Shown here: piece after piece, positions 32,961 to 45,038 of the stretch | Layout: each line of letters starts with the position of its first letter | How positions within the stretch are numbered: the stretch's first letter is position 1 | Assembly: GCA_027475525.1 (NCBI GenBank) | Contig: JAMWFC010000052.1 | Location: 868,001 to 932,000 of the forward strand | Source of the DNA: Macrolepiota albuminosa | Lineage: Eukaryota; Basidiomycota; Agaricomycetes; Agaricales; Agaricaceae | DNA length: 64,000 nt | Reading direction: 5' to 3' | Made by a program: the position numbers and the translations under genes | The notes under the pieces: generated by a model | Told to the model about the DNA's origin: nothing | What the model saw: only the letters and a program-made list of their open reading frames with translations | The model's database searches: none

Positions 32961-33591
32961 TTATCTCTCCCGCTCGAAACCTGATCCGGGCTTCACCTGC
33001 TCGACATCCCTACTGCTTAGCTTCGCCTCTCTGCCTTCCTGCTGCCGGATATACTCTTCTCCTCGAAGTCGCAGCATCTCCTCTACCAACACCACATTCC
33101 GGCTATTTGTCTTGAATACTGCCACTACCACGTCTCCGATAAAGGGCACACATCCCACCGCCGCGCTCACAATATTATTCAGATGCATCTGCCGCAGAAG
33201 CCATGATGGTAGGTCCACTTGCTTCGCCTTGCGAACCACAAGGTAGTAGTTCAGCCACGCATTGACTAAGTCTCCCACCACTGGAATGAGCCCGATGAAG
33301 AACGTCCATCCGAATTGAAGCCCGCAAATATGAAATCCCTTGTCCATGTAATGTGCGCGTCGCTTTAATGACTGCAATATCTTGGTATCTCGCTCTGAAA
33401 GACCTGGCGGTACCGCACGCTGTTGTGCCTCAGCATATGTATATTAATAGGAGAGCCGCCCTCCATACCTTTCTCCGCTTCTGCTTGCCTTTGGAATCAG
33501 TGTAGAATTCGTACAGCGGGTCCTGTGGCGCATATCCCTCGAGGTGTCTCTCGAAAAGCTTCTTTCCAGCTTTTTTGAGCAGAAAAGCCAT
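32961..33591 (-). CDS. DUF4112 family membrane protein
   Basis: Two exons: 33591-33469 and 33419-32961, total 193 aa. The start at 33591 gives MAFLLKKAGKKLFERHLEGY. The second exon has FGWTFFIGLIPVVGDLVNAW and VSAAVGCVPFIGDVVVAVFK, two hydrophobic GDxxxA-type segments diagnostic of DUF4112, linked by a basic loop (VRKAKQVDLP). The C-terminal tail is charged. Function is unknown; a location in an internal membrane is likely. Confidence 0.8.
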
Positions 33592-33882
33592 GGTCTGAGA
33601 TGTCTTGAAAGCCTTGATCTTGGCTTTTCCAATGATAAGTAGGAGCGGTTGTCGGTGACATCATCCAGTACTGGAAACGAAGGTGCTCGATCGTTGTCTC
33701 ACTTGCAATTCTAAAACAACATGAAAAGGAGTTATGAGAGTCAGGATTTGAAGCTGGACGACTTGTTTATCATGCACCCTAGATCGTCTCAAATGATGTC
33801 CTTGACAGTATCACTATACTCCCTTTACTGAGGCTACTTCCTCTTGGAGAGGCAAAAAAAAGAGCCTCAAGTTGTTGCGGAA

Positions 33883-33962
33883 AGGCACTGCCAGGAATCG
33901 AACCTGGGTTTCGAGAAATCCGATATCAGAATCTCGAGTGATAACCGCTACACTACAGCGCC
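33883..33962 (-). tRNA. tRNA-Gln(CTG) with 8-nt intron
   Basis: On the minus strand the acceptor GGCGCTG pairs with CAGTGCC (one G-T), anticodon stem CGAGA with TCTCG, and the T loop is GTTCGATTC. The loop reads TT-CTG-A followed by an 8-nt intron, so the anticodon is CTG, reading CAG codons. The D arm and the discriminator T match known fungal tRNA-Gln genes. Confidence 0.9.
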
Positions 33963-36436
33963 GTTATATGAGTAAATCTTTGAAAACATAGCACGTGGGG
34001 AAATGCAAGGGGACGTCAGCGATAACCTGCCAGTGAGTCTATTCGATGCCGCCATCATTCAGCATTCAGTGTTACTCATCTCTCTAACTCTAATGTCTTT
34101 CGGAATTGTCACAGAATTTCGCTTCGATGTCGTTGGCTGAATGCCTATCCAAAGGGCATGATTAACAGCTCCTGGGGCACCCTGCGGTGTCAAGTCGGTT
34201 CCTCAGGGACCCCGGCCCTCAGCGCTCAGCGCTCAGCCCTCACGTCTCACCAGCGATCAATACACATTATCTTCCAAGCCGATAAACTACTGAAGGGAGT
34301 TCTACCAATGATTTCCTGCAACCCTTGGGAAGAAATACCATAGGGCAGAGAAAAAACGAGTTTGTAAACTCACTATGGTATCCGTCTAGACCGTCAAAGA
34401 GGCTGTCAAAAAGACTATTCAAAAGAATTGATCACTGGTGGACTCGACGTCTTGAAGTGATGGTTGGTCCTCCCTTGTTGATTCCTGAGGCCTGATCCTG
34501 GAGGAAGCTTAGGAATACCAGTGGAGGACTTGTCCACTGATCCCGTTCTCATCGGATGATTCTGCATTCCCATCTTCTTTTTCCCCTGATCCTCGGATGA
34601 GAGGAGGAAGGCTCAGTACCATGAGGATATTTGCAGAAGAAAAATGGAATGGATGTGCGACGTAGCATGACTCGCCTACGCTCATTGCTGAGAAAAATCA
34701 ACAGTCTTCCTTTGTCAGTACCCACTCATAATGCACCGTTGGAGGGGGGGAGCGGCGCGAACCCAATGTGAGTTTCTGACTTTGAATTAGAAAGTTCAAA
34801 GCACGTCAAAAACAGATGTTTACAATGATGAGAATGAATCTGTCAATGCTCAGCGATAAGGACAAGATAAGATACCGTTAAAGGACAGGCTCGCACGCTG
34901 AATCACCAATTTTGTGCGTATGTCACGATGTCATTTGGCATAATATCCCCTTTACACCTAACAGACTTACTATTGCTTAGGGGCTCATCAGTACACCGGC
35001 TTCTTCCTGCGATTACAGGCCATCCTGCCAACTTTCAATGTACTATGGAGCTAACGGAGAACATGTGGATAACTTGTCAATCACGAACGGTCAATCTCTT
35101 CCGTGTTTAGAACCTTATCTGCACATTGCATAGCGTTGTTGACGCCACATCATACCACAGCAAGATTAAAGACATCTGTAACGTGACAAATCACCATTAG
35201 CTGCTCGGAGTCAATTAATGCCGGCACAAAAACAGTTAATGAACTTCATAATCCATCTATTATCTCACGGCGCCGTGCACGTCACATATCATCGACGCTC
35301 CTTCATTGCCCACTCTCCTCGGTTCCTGATGACTGTTTTGGGGAGCCACGTTCCTTGTCACACCAATCACGATCCAGCGGTCGCGATAATTTCAATGGCA
35401 TTTGTTTCTGAGTCACTGATGTATACAGCTTACACTGCCCAGATTTGATTGCCACAGCTATTCACTGAACGGAAATTACATATGACATACAATTCATATA
35501 CCACCTGGTCGACCGATATCTCCGTGAGGGGAGATCTATCCCATGCATAATGGATCAATGGGGCAGTGTCAAAGTGACACTTTCCCGCTTGATCCTCATA
35601 GTTGCAATATGTCGGAAATGCGCGTGCTACAGAACAGGAATGAAAGTCCTGATCGGTCCTTGAAGAGTACGAGACAAATTAGGCTTGACGTAGGAGTGTA
35701 TTTGGGTTATCGGACATAGATCGATCTTCACCACTAAAAAAACCTCATTCCGCCTTAACCTGAAATTGCATGAGTACCTTTGTGAACCAAGCGGTTCAAA
35801 CGTCTCATTGTGCGCCACAGTTTTTTCATGGGTAACGCATTGAACCAATATCTCTATCCAAGCTTCAACTCGACAACATTGATCCATCGGATCAGATCTC
35901 CGCTCTTTTTCGAGCACGGCATTTGAATCATTGTAATTGAATTGCACAGAAAAACACTGCCCCGTGGGATGTAGAGAAAAGATCGGCGAAATGTTGTCTC
36001 ATGTTTACCACGTCATCTCCCATAAAAAAAACATAGGCTTTCCTCTTTGTTTTTTGATGACGTTTACATCAAAATTTAGATCTCACCTATGACGAAAATA
36101 TACACAGCAAAAGGACAAGCGATCTTGGTAAGATATAACAGGTCTCGGCCCTCAATAGCATTCCAAAAATGAACTGATGAGGACTGCTATTTGGTCACTT
36201 TCGCCAGATCTCGAGATTGTTTGACAGCAGTGGGTTAAAAAATAATTCTCAATCTACCAAGAGGTAATCCTCCCCCAGAAAGACAAAACTCATACGTATA
36301 TAAAAACAAGAAATGCACTAATCATAAAATTGTCTAGTCATCGATGATTCATAAATCTGCAGTCAGGCAAGAACATCTTAATCAAATCATAACGAAGAGG
36401 GGAGGAGCTGGGGGGTGGGGGGCGGTAAAAGGACAA
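33963..36436. other. Repeat-rich region, left unit of diverged duplication
   Basis: Much of 35200-36430 is similar to 37860-39090. A minus-strand frame (35627-35947, for example RYSCNFRLRRNEVF) is open here but interrupted in the right unit. A segment near 36130-36170 encodes IEGRDLLYL on the minus strand in both units. No known protein family was recognised. Confidence 0.45.
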
Positions 36437-37158
36437 TCAGGCTTTCTGAGTGATTTTTGGCCCTTTGACACTACCACTTGATTGCGGACCCGGTTTGGAA
36501 GTTCCTTGAGAATTGGACGTCGAGGAACCCATAAAGTTCCTCTCACTGATATCAGCAGCTATAACTCTCATAATTCGTGATGGGACTCACTTCACAGGTT
36601 GGAAGGTTGAAAAAAAGGTAGGGAGATGGGGCGACCGACAAAAGGTTGATAGAACCGGTGCTGATTTAGATATAGGCTTTAGTATACTACACTACTTGAA
36701 ACAGTCAATCGTGGACTTACCTATCGCCGCTCGAAGTGTGAGTTTGAGTATAACCAAGTTTCTCCAATTGACAAAAGCAAGGAAGGGCAAGGACAACGGT
36801 CGTCGATGCTCTCCGAGGAGGCTTGTCCTGGTATGTAGATTGGGCTCAACCATATCCTCTCTAAATACTCCGAACTACATACAGCTCACATTACTGAATA
36901 TGGGTTAATCGTTAAACAAAATACTCATAGGTCATTTGGCTCTTTGAATACGTTTACCCTCTCCCTTAGCTATCCTTGTGCGCCACAGCATAAGGTGATG
37001 TTTATGAGGCCGGACATGGAAGAAAGGCGAGGGAAGACATTTCGCTTCCAATTGATCGCATTGCGAGTCAGAGAGCTCTGAGAAAATGATCTTGTGGCCA
37101 CGGGAACATCCTGTGCTCTCATTGGAAGGAAATCTTTCCGTTTTGCTGTTGAGGACAT
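36437..37158 (-). pseudogene. Unknown minus-strand gene, duplicated copy A
   Basis: Exon-like blocks with plausible splice sites: 37077-36958 (LSDSQCDQLEAKCLP, then FFHVRPHKHHLMLWRTR), 36828-36721 (ASTTVVLALPC) and 36545-36437 (MGSSTSNSQGTSKPG, then VKGPKITQKA and a stop). Each block has a counterpart in copy B, open in the same frame. Shared donor GTAAACG and acceptor CTGATATCAG support real exons. An upstream block with RKDFLPMRAQDVPVAT (37158-37080) is in a different frame and its link is unclear. Function is unknown. I call it a pseudogene because a start and a full frame could not be built. Confidence 0.4.
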
Positions 37159-39098
37159 CTGGGTAGAGTCAGTTGTTTGTTCTAGTTGAGGTTATGGTTG
37201 GTAAAAGATAGAAAAATGAATGTTACGAACCTGCATATCGCTTGTGGTATGATTTAATTACGTCCAGGACAAAATTCAATTGTGGCAAAAAAAAATTAAT
37301 AACGGTACAAAAATCCTGGTAGGCTGGCTCAACAACCTAAGAATACTCTGTAATTGTCGTAGTGCGTCTTCAACATCAACCTCATTGGAAGTGATTCTTC
37401 TTGGGACAAAAATGGCACCGCCTGAGATCTTCGATCCCAGTTACTGTCATTCTAGCGGTGGAAAATGAAAGTGTCAATGCTTAGTGATATGACAAGTTAG
37501 CGTTGAAGGACAGGCTCGCACACTGGATCACAAGTATTTGGTATGTCCCCCTTTATACAGATTACTATTACTTAGGGCTTACCAGTATACCGGTTCTCTA
37601 TACTTCCTCCCACAATTACAAGCCATCCTGTCAACTTTCTATATACTATGGAGCTGATAGCGAATATGTAGACAGCTTGTTCCGAGACTATCAATCAAGA
37701 ACTATCGGATAAGTTGTGAAGACCTCAATTTCTTCCATATCCAAAAGCATCTATTCACATAATATAGCGTTGTTGATGCCACATTGTCTTCTACCGTAGC
37801 AAGATAGTAGATTGTCCACGAGGCTCTGGCTTGGGCGCAAGAATGTCACAGTACTAGAAAACAGTTCATGAACTCTATAGCTCATCTATCATTTCATGGA
37901 CACCAACAAGTTATTATGTATATACTTCTGCATGAGCTGGTATATTTGACGTGCATGTCGCATCATTCCTTTAGTGCCCACTCTCTCGGTTTTCTGATGA
38001 GCGTTTTCTGGAGCCTTGCCTTTCACACCAATCCTCTAGAATATGTCAGTGGTTGTGAAAAATTCTGATGGGATTTGTTTGTGACTCACAGCAGTATACA
38101 GCTAACAGCGCCGAGACTGAATTGACACAGCTATGTGGCTGAACGGAAATAGCGGATAACATAAAACTCAAATAATATGACCTGTTCGACCGACATATCT
38201 GTGAGTGGAGGTCTCATCTAAAGCTTAATTGGAACATTGAGTGCTGGGGATGATAAACCCAGGGTACTTTGCCGTTGTGTAGTTCCTCGCAGTTGCAATA
38301 TGTGGGGACGTATGCCACAGAACAAGCCCTGAGTGAAAGTCCCGATATCAGTCCCCAAAAAGTGAGGCATATCAAATTACCTTGACATGTGATTGAGGCT
38401 TGAGGTACAGTATATTGTCAATGCTTTAGGTTTAGAGTCGTATGTTGTCTGATTGCATCACGGCCATAGGATAGGCCCTTTGATCTTCATCATTAAAAAA
38501 ATAACTTAATCTGAATTTGCAAGAGTATCTTCGCAAACTAAGTGTTTACAATGATTCATCGTGCCCCACAACTTTTTCATTGATGCTGCGTTGAACCAAT
38601 ATCTCTATCTAAACTTCAACTCGACAATAATGATCAATCAAATCAGATCCACGCTCTTTCAAAAACGGCAATACAAAGCGCCACACAATCCCTGCTCCGC
38701 CTTTGCTGCTCCTCGCCTTCGAGCAAAGCATTCGAATTATCGCGATCAAATTCCATGGAACAACGATGCACCATGTGAAGTATAGAAAGGGGAAATACAC
38801 AGCAAAAGCACGAGTGATATCGATAAGATATAACAGGTCTCGGCCCTCGATATCACCCGTTCCAAGAATAAACTGATGGGATTGGTGTTGAGCCCTTTCA
38901 CCAAATCTCAGCATTAGTTTCATGGGAGTGGGTATAATGATGATTCTTCTTTCGTAGAATGACAAAATGCATATGTATACAAGTGTGCTAATCATAAATG
39001 TACTGTCCCATAAATTTGCAGTAGTCATAATCTGTCATGAACATCATAAACAAATCGTAACGAAAGGGAGGGAATGGGGATCGGGAGGGGGGGGACAA
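37159..39098. other. Repeat-rich region, right unit of diverged duplication
   Basis: This is the counterpart of 34.9-36.4 kb, offset by about 2.65-2.7 kb. The minus-strand frame 39028-38609 has a hydrophobic run (FAVYFPFLYFTWCIVV) and the IEGRDLLYL motif. Identity to the left unit varies from good to poor. No recognised family. Confidence 0.45.
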
Positions 39099-39994
39099 TC
39101 AGTCTCTTCTCTGAGCTCTCCGAGTGATGCGTGGCCCTTTATCACCCTGTTTCGGAGGATGCGGACGCAGTTTGGGAGTCCCTTGAGAATTGGGGTTCGG
39201 AGGGGCCATGAAGTTCCTCTAACTGATATCAGTCGCTAAGACTCTGGTAATTCGTAATACTGCTCACTTCACGGGTTGGAGGGTTGAAATAAAAATGTAG
39301 GGAGACGGGGCAACTGACAAACGACCAGTGCTGATTCAAAGATAGGCTTTAGTGAACTACACTGCTTGTAACAGCCATGGACGCACCTCTCGCTGTTCAA
39401 AGTGTGGATTCCGAGTTTGAGTATATCAAAGCTTCCCTGCTGTCGAAGGCGGGGAAGGGCAAGGACGACAGTCGTTAATGATGAAGGACGCCTGTTATGA
39501 TATGTGGATTGGGCTCAACCATGACCTCTCCTTTAAATGCTCCAAAAGCTATTGCTTAATATGGGTTAATTATTGACCGAATGCATCCTTGAGTCATTCA
39601 GCTCGATTTCAGTACATCAATGGGTGTGATATATCAAGATAATATCGTGCCGGAGCGCAGTCTACAATTTTTCATGGTTAGTGTACCGGATCTCGGTGAC
39701 AGCCGTTGTCTGCGCACCACTATCTGCACGCTGTTATCCGTGTGCTGTTGTCTGCACTCCATTTTCCGAGCTTCTAATTCAAGGCTTTACGGAAGGAAAC
39801 TGACACAAACACATGTGAAAAATGGAATCGTTACTATTACCTGACTATCGGGCAATTGGTTGTTTGAACGCGTTTACCATCCCTCTGAGCTATCTTGGTA
39901 CGCCACAGCAGGTGATGTTCAGGAAGGTGGAGATGGAAGAAAGGAAATGGAAGAAATTTTACTTCAAATTGGTCACATTGCGAGTCAGAGAGCT
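39099..39994 (-). pseudogene. Unknown minus-strand gene, duplicated copy B
   Basis: Blocks: 39994-39878 (LSDSQCDQFEVKFLP, then WRTKIAQRD), 39491-39387 (TTVVLALPRLRQQG) and 39222-39099 (MAPPNPNSQGTPKLRP, then RITRRAQRRD and a stop). The counterpart blocks of copy A have a similar order and spacing, about 2.7-2.9 kb to the left. Several substitutions keep the frame open, which points to coding origin. Function is unknown; the copy may or may not be expressed. Confidence 0.4.
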
Positions 39995-40360
39995 CTCAGA
40001 GTATGATCCCGACTGCGGGAACATCTCGTGCTCTCATGGGAGAGAGGGGGGATCCTTCTGTGGTGGTGGTAATCATTTGGGCAGATCAGTGTTTAGGGTT
40101 GGTAAAAGATGTAAAAAAAATGAATTACAGCTTGTGGCACGATGACATTACGTCCAGGACAGAATTTTATTGTGGCGAAAAAAAATTGACAACGGCATTG
40201 AAATTTTGGAACGCCAGCTCAAACTCGGAATACGCGGTAATTGTCATTGTGCATTTTTTATATACAGAGTGGATTATAAATTGGGCTGATCCAGTTTGCT
40301 AAAATCGGGTTGACCCACCTTGCTAAAATGTATCCAAAGCAAAGTCAAAAGTCTTGTGTA

Positions 40361-41700
40361 GATGTCGTGGCCACGGGAACATCTTGTGCTCTCACGGGAA
40401 GGAAATCCTTCCGTGGTGCTGTCAAGAACATCTGGGCAGAATCAGTTGCTTGTTCTAGTTGAGGTTAGGGTTGGTAAAAGATAGAAGAAGGAATGGTTAC
40501 GGACCCCACATACCGCTTGTGGTATTATGATACAATTACGGTCCGACCTGACAGAAGAGCATGCTTGCAGGCTGGACTAAATTGGGCTAACCGCAGTTTG
40601 CCTAAATTCTGGAGATTCAGAGCGGGTTCTTCCATTGCGAAGTTGACTCTGAAATCTGAGAATAGAAACAACTATCAGAGTCTCGCTAGTCCAGAGGGAG
40701 CTGAAAAAACGGACATTAATTTTGAGCACAATGCTTGTAAGTTTGGAGCTAAATTTAGTGGTTCTGAAAAGATTTTGTTAGCGGTATTAACCAAGGCTCG
40801 TAATACATATTTTAGAGCCAATTTTACAAAGTCGAAAGTCTCATAATTGGTAGATGTCGTGGCCACGGGAACATCCCGTGCTCTCGCGGGAGGAGATCCT
40901 TCCGTAGTGCTGTTGAGAACATCGGGGCAGAATCAGTTGTTTGTTATAGTGTTGGTAAAAGATAGAAAAATGGATGGTTACGGACCCCACATATCGCTTG
41001 TGGTAATTACGGTCCGACCTGACAAAAGAGCATGCTTGCAGGATGGACTAAATTGGGCTCACCGCAGTTTGCCTAAAGGGAGCTAAAAACGGACATTAAT
41101 TTTGAGCAAGGTGACCAAATTGCTTGTAAGTTTGGAGCTAAATTTAGTGGTTCTGAAAAGATTTTGTTAACGGTATTAAGTGATAGATATTTTAGAGCCA
41201 ATTTTACAAAGTCGAAAGTCTCATAATTGGTAGATGTCGTGGCCACGGGAACATCCCGTGCTCTCGCGGGAGGGAGATCCTTCCGTGGTGCTGTTGAGAA
41301 CATCGGGGCAGAATCAGTTGTTTGTTATAGTGTTGGAAAAAGATATAAAAATGAATGGTTACGTACCCCACATATCGCTTGTGGTATTACTGTTTGATTA
41401 CGGTCCGACCTGACAGAAGAGTATGCTTGCAGGTTGGACTAAATTGGGCTCACCGCAGTTTGCCTAAATTCTGGAGATTCAGTTGACTCTGAATAGAAAG
41501 CGTTTTCGGACTTGTCCGATCTGAGAATAGAAACAACTATCAGAGTTTTGCTAGTCCGAAGGGAGCTAAAAAGACGGACATTGATTTTGAGCAAGGGTGA
41601 CCACATTGCTTGTAAGTTTGGAGCTAAATTTAGTATTTCTGGGAGGATTTTGTTAGCGGTATTGACCAAGGCTTGTAATAGATATTTTAGCCAATTTTAA
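40361..41700. repeat. Short tandem array, three units with internal deletions
   Basis: Units start with gatgtcgtggccacgggaac at about 40361, 40853 and 41233, so the spacing is 492 and 380 bp. A related, older copy lies at 37091 and a poorer one near 40015. Each has a GC-rich imperfect palindrome (cccgtgctctcgcggg in the two right units). Between units lies a block with ctgacagaagagcatgcttg and gtttggagctaaatttag. Minus-strand translation of each unit gives a peptide like RKDLPPARARDVPVAT. Confidence 0.75.
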
Positions 41701-42302
41701 ATGATTACATGATGAGCGGGATATCAGAGGAGTTAGTTCAAGGAATGGATTGTATGGCGTATCGTTTGCACTGAAGCAAATCAATCAAGTGGAAGAGTCA
41801 AAAACTATATCAGGTATTCGCGATTATGTCATATGATCGCAGCTGAGGGGACTGGGTTGGGAGCAAGAAATACAATTCAAATCATCTTAAGTAGCTGGAA
41901 GTGGTGTGCAAGAAGCCGTCTGACGCTGTACTTGGTGCACATGAAAGGGTATGTTTGAATCATGATGCTCGCACATGGATGATGATGATGAGGTGATGTT
42001 TGGGTAAAGTGCACGTGTACTGTTACTCAATAATATGTTCGATTTCCGTCTCTGTGCTCGAAAGTCTGATAATTGGTCTTTGATTATAACATGTGATCGT
42101 GGGTGCACGTTCTTAAGTAGCTGTAAGTGGTGTGTTTGATGGCTGTACTTGGACATGAAATGGTATGACGCTGGAACATAGATAAGGTGCATTGTCGTTA
42201 TGCATGGAAGCACACGTGGTCTTGGTGTTTTCTGTCAGCACCCATGCACGCAGCCACCTACAAAACCCAGCCACCATTCTTCTCCCCTTTGTCCTCCATT
42301 CC
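41701..42302. other. Intergenic, upstream of AhpC/TSA-like gene
   Basis: Two imperfect copies of a segment starting gtagctg(g/t)aagtggtgtg lie at about 41890 and 42118. The promoter of the next gene should be here. No gene seen. Confidence 0.4.
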
Positions 42303-44184
42303 ATGCACAAAATCCGCCGCAAACCCCCGCCCATCATCGACCCTGCCGTCGAGCTCAACGTCGCCCTCGACGTCCGCTACCCATCTCCCGACCCCAGCGA
42401 CCCTTTCGCCCCTCTCTGGGTCCTGCGCTCCCGCAACTCCACCAACGACCTCAAGAAACTCTGCAATCCCCCCAGACGCGCCCAGTCCCCCGTGTCTCCC
42501 GTGCCGTTCCCCATCATCCACGACCACGTCTCCACCGTCAGTGACAGCAGCAACACCACCGACACCAGCCTCTCAAAATGGCACAACCGTGTCCTTCGAC
42601 GCGTTTGCGTGTCCCCGTCTCATATCCCAACCTCCAGCTCCACGTCCACCTCTTCTTCCTTTGTCCACGTCTCTGTCCCATCATGTGACAATGACCCCGC
42701 ACCTGCAGAGTGGGCTCTACCAACTCGCGCTCAGCTCGCACGCGCCGCTTCACTCCCCGTCGTTGCCGCGTCCGGTCTCCGCGTCTCCTTTGCTTCCCTC
42801 TTTGCAGCCCGCCCAACCATCGTCGTGTTCATCCGCCACTTCTGGTGCCCTCACTGCCAAGACTACATCTCCAGCATCGCCCAGACCGCGCCGCGGCCCT
42901 CTGAGAAGAACCATTTCAACTTGGTCATCGTAGGCAACGGCCCTCCCATGTTCATTCCCAAATATCGCGCGCTCTTTGGACTCGAGTTCGAGATGTACAC
43001 AGATCCCACTCTTGCTGTGTATTCGGCGCTGGGCATGGGTCGCTCCTCTGCTAATGGCGACTACGCCATGGGCGGCCTCGCAAAAGTCGTTCTTCGCATG
43101 CTCAAAGCAGGGTTGCCAGTCTGGCAGCGCGGTGGTGACATCCACCAGCTCGGGGGCGAGTTCATCTTTGGGCCTGGGTACAATTTCCCCCTCTCTTTTT
43201 ATACCTTGATCTCTGAACCTTGGTTACAGCCTTACGTGTACCTACGCCCACCGAATGCAATCACCCAAAGACCACACACCCATCCGCGCCGTTCTGTCCG
43301 CCGTAGGCATCGACGTTCCCCCCTCTACCACCCTCGCCACCCCACCCAAGCTCCTCTCGTCCCTCCGAATAAAGTCGTGGACACCACAGAGACGTTCAAG
43401 ATCCTTGAACGTCCTGTCCCCGAACGCGACCGAGCCGTCCAAGTCAAGACCGAATCGGCAGAAAAATATGAGCACCGGTACACATCCTCTCCTGGGACCG
43501 CTCACCAAGACGCGTGCAGAAAGCCCAAGCCCGTGCCCACACCCACGCTCACGCTCACGCCCAAGCTCAAGCCCGATCACCGAGTTCGGCGCGTGGTGCA
43601 AAGCAGGACGCGTGTCGGCTGAACCATCACGTGTCCTCTCTGAAGGCGAAGGCGCGCGTCACTCCCACACGCTCCCATTCCCATTCCAATTCCCATATAC
43701 GACCTCGCCTTGCCAGCCACCACAGCCACAGCGCCCCCACGCGTCCACGGCGACGTTGCCGATGCCGATGTGTTGCGCTTCTCCTTCCCTTTTTCCGTGC
43801 GCAGCAGAGCGGGGGGGCGCAGACGCCGACGCCGACGCAGGCGCAGATGCCGACAGAGGGCACGAAGACGAGGTGTGGTCCCCGCGCGAGCTCGTCCCGG
43901 CTGAAGACGGAGACGAGTGGATGCGCATGCGCATGGCGAGTCTCGAGGCTATCAGGGCGCGCAAGAGGGAGCGCAGAGCGGGGTTTGTAGGCATTGGGTG
44001 TCACGTTCCGCGCCTGGATAGTCCGAGTCCGAGTACCAGTCCCAGTCCGGAGAGGGGCAAGAGGCTCGGGAGTCCGGGTCCGAGTCCGGCTCCGGGTCAT
44101 GGTCATGGTGGTAGACAGAGACAGGTGGGTTCGTCGGCGATGGCGTGTGAGCCTCTTGATGAGGCAGAGGAGATGGAGGAATAA
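42303..44184 (+). CDS. AhpC/TSA-type thioredoxin-fold protein (PRXL2-like) with long disordered tail
   Basis: Two exons: 42303-43177 and 43230-44184, giving 609 aa. After a Ser/Pro-rich head, the thioredoxin-like domain (residues about 140-330) has VVFIRHFWCPHCQDYIS, where CPHC is the redox-type motif, then FEMYTDPTLAVYSALGMG and GGEFIFG, joined by the intron to LTCTYAHRMQSPKDHTP. This is the AhpC-TSA_2/PRXL2 layout known from many basidiomycetes. The last 250 residues are low complexity (SP, HGHG and DADAD runs). A likely role is thiol redox chemistry; the substrate is unknown. The gene is much richer in G+C than its surroundings. An in-frame upstream ATG at 42192 exists; 42303 is preferred as closer to the conserved part. 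Confidence 0.75.
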
Positions 44185-45038
44185 ATGGTCAAGGCAATTG
44201 GATTCGTGGATCTTGAGAGGGAATTGTGTGTATGTAACCGTGGGCGGGAACCAGAGGGTAATTTAGATTTTTTTATAGGTTTTGTATATGGTGTATTTTC
44301 AAGGTTTTAGACGTGTAAATGAATTCTTTGTATATGTACATGTATGAATTAGCGCGCACGATGTAGACGAACGAAGGCGACTGAGAGGGAATCACTCCAC
44401 CCACCGCGTTTCCTAAAAAGTATGTACTATTACCTCTACCTTTTTTGATAAAAGATGATGGTGCCTGCCCTGATCCACGCTACCTCCGAAGACCTCTTGT
44501 TTGAGTGTTACCAGCGGAATGATAACTACATTCTTATGATAATCAGATCGCAATTATGGAGATTGCTGTTCAAAGTTTGACACAAACCAGTGATGAACAA
44601 CGTGGAAGCCATGATGCATGAGATACGGATAGCCTTCCGACACCCGCGTGTTATATATAATTTGACAGAATTCCAGTGTCAAACAAGACCGAGTACGAGT
44701 ACTGGAATAAATGGTGATATCATATGGTTCTTAATACAGAAAGTGCCAGCGGTGGTAAGATCTAATTGAGTTGAAGTATATGCATAGGGGTGCGGAGTAG
44801 ATTCAAAACGGCTGGGTTTATTATTGGGTTCGGGGATAGCGAGAGCGATCGAAAGCAAGAAGTAAAGAGAAATTACCACAAACATGTAGAGCCAATCCTT
44901 TCCGTAATCCCATTAATCCCAGAGAATCACATGAACGAAAAACCAATCGTCTAGTTCCGAGGGACACAATATCCCATTTGAGGTTGCCCAGTCGCAGGTT
45001 CAAGGATCAACTGCGAACGAGGGAGGTATCGGCATCAA
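44185..45038. other. Intergenic between convergent genes
   Basis: AT-rich 3' flanks of two convergent genes. No open frame with coding features. Confidence 0.45.

Noticed and set aside
34200..34250. Short cagcgctcagcgctcagc repeat
   Set aside because: Simple sequence of under 25 bp; no array or function suggested.
43627..44106. Long minus-strand frames opposite the AhpC/TSA-like gene
   Set aside because: They are mirror frames of a GC-rich, low-complexity coding tail; the plus strand holds the conserved domain and the splice sites.
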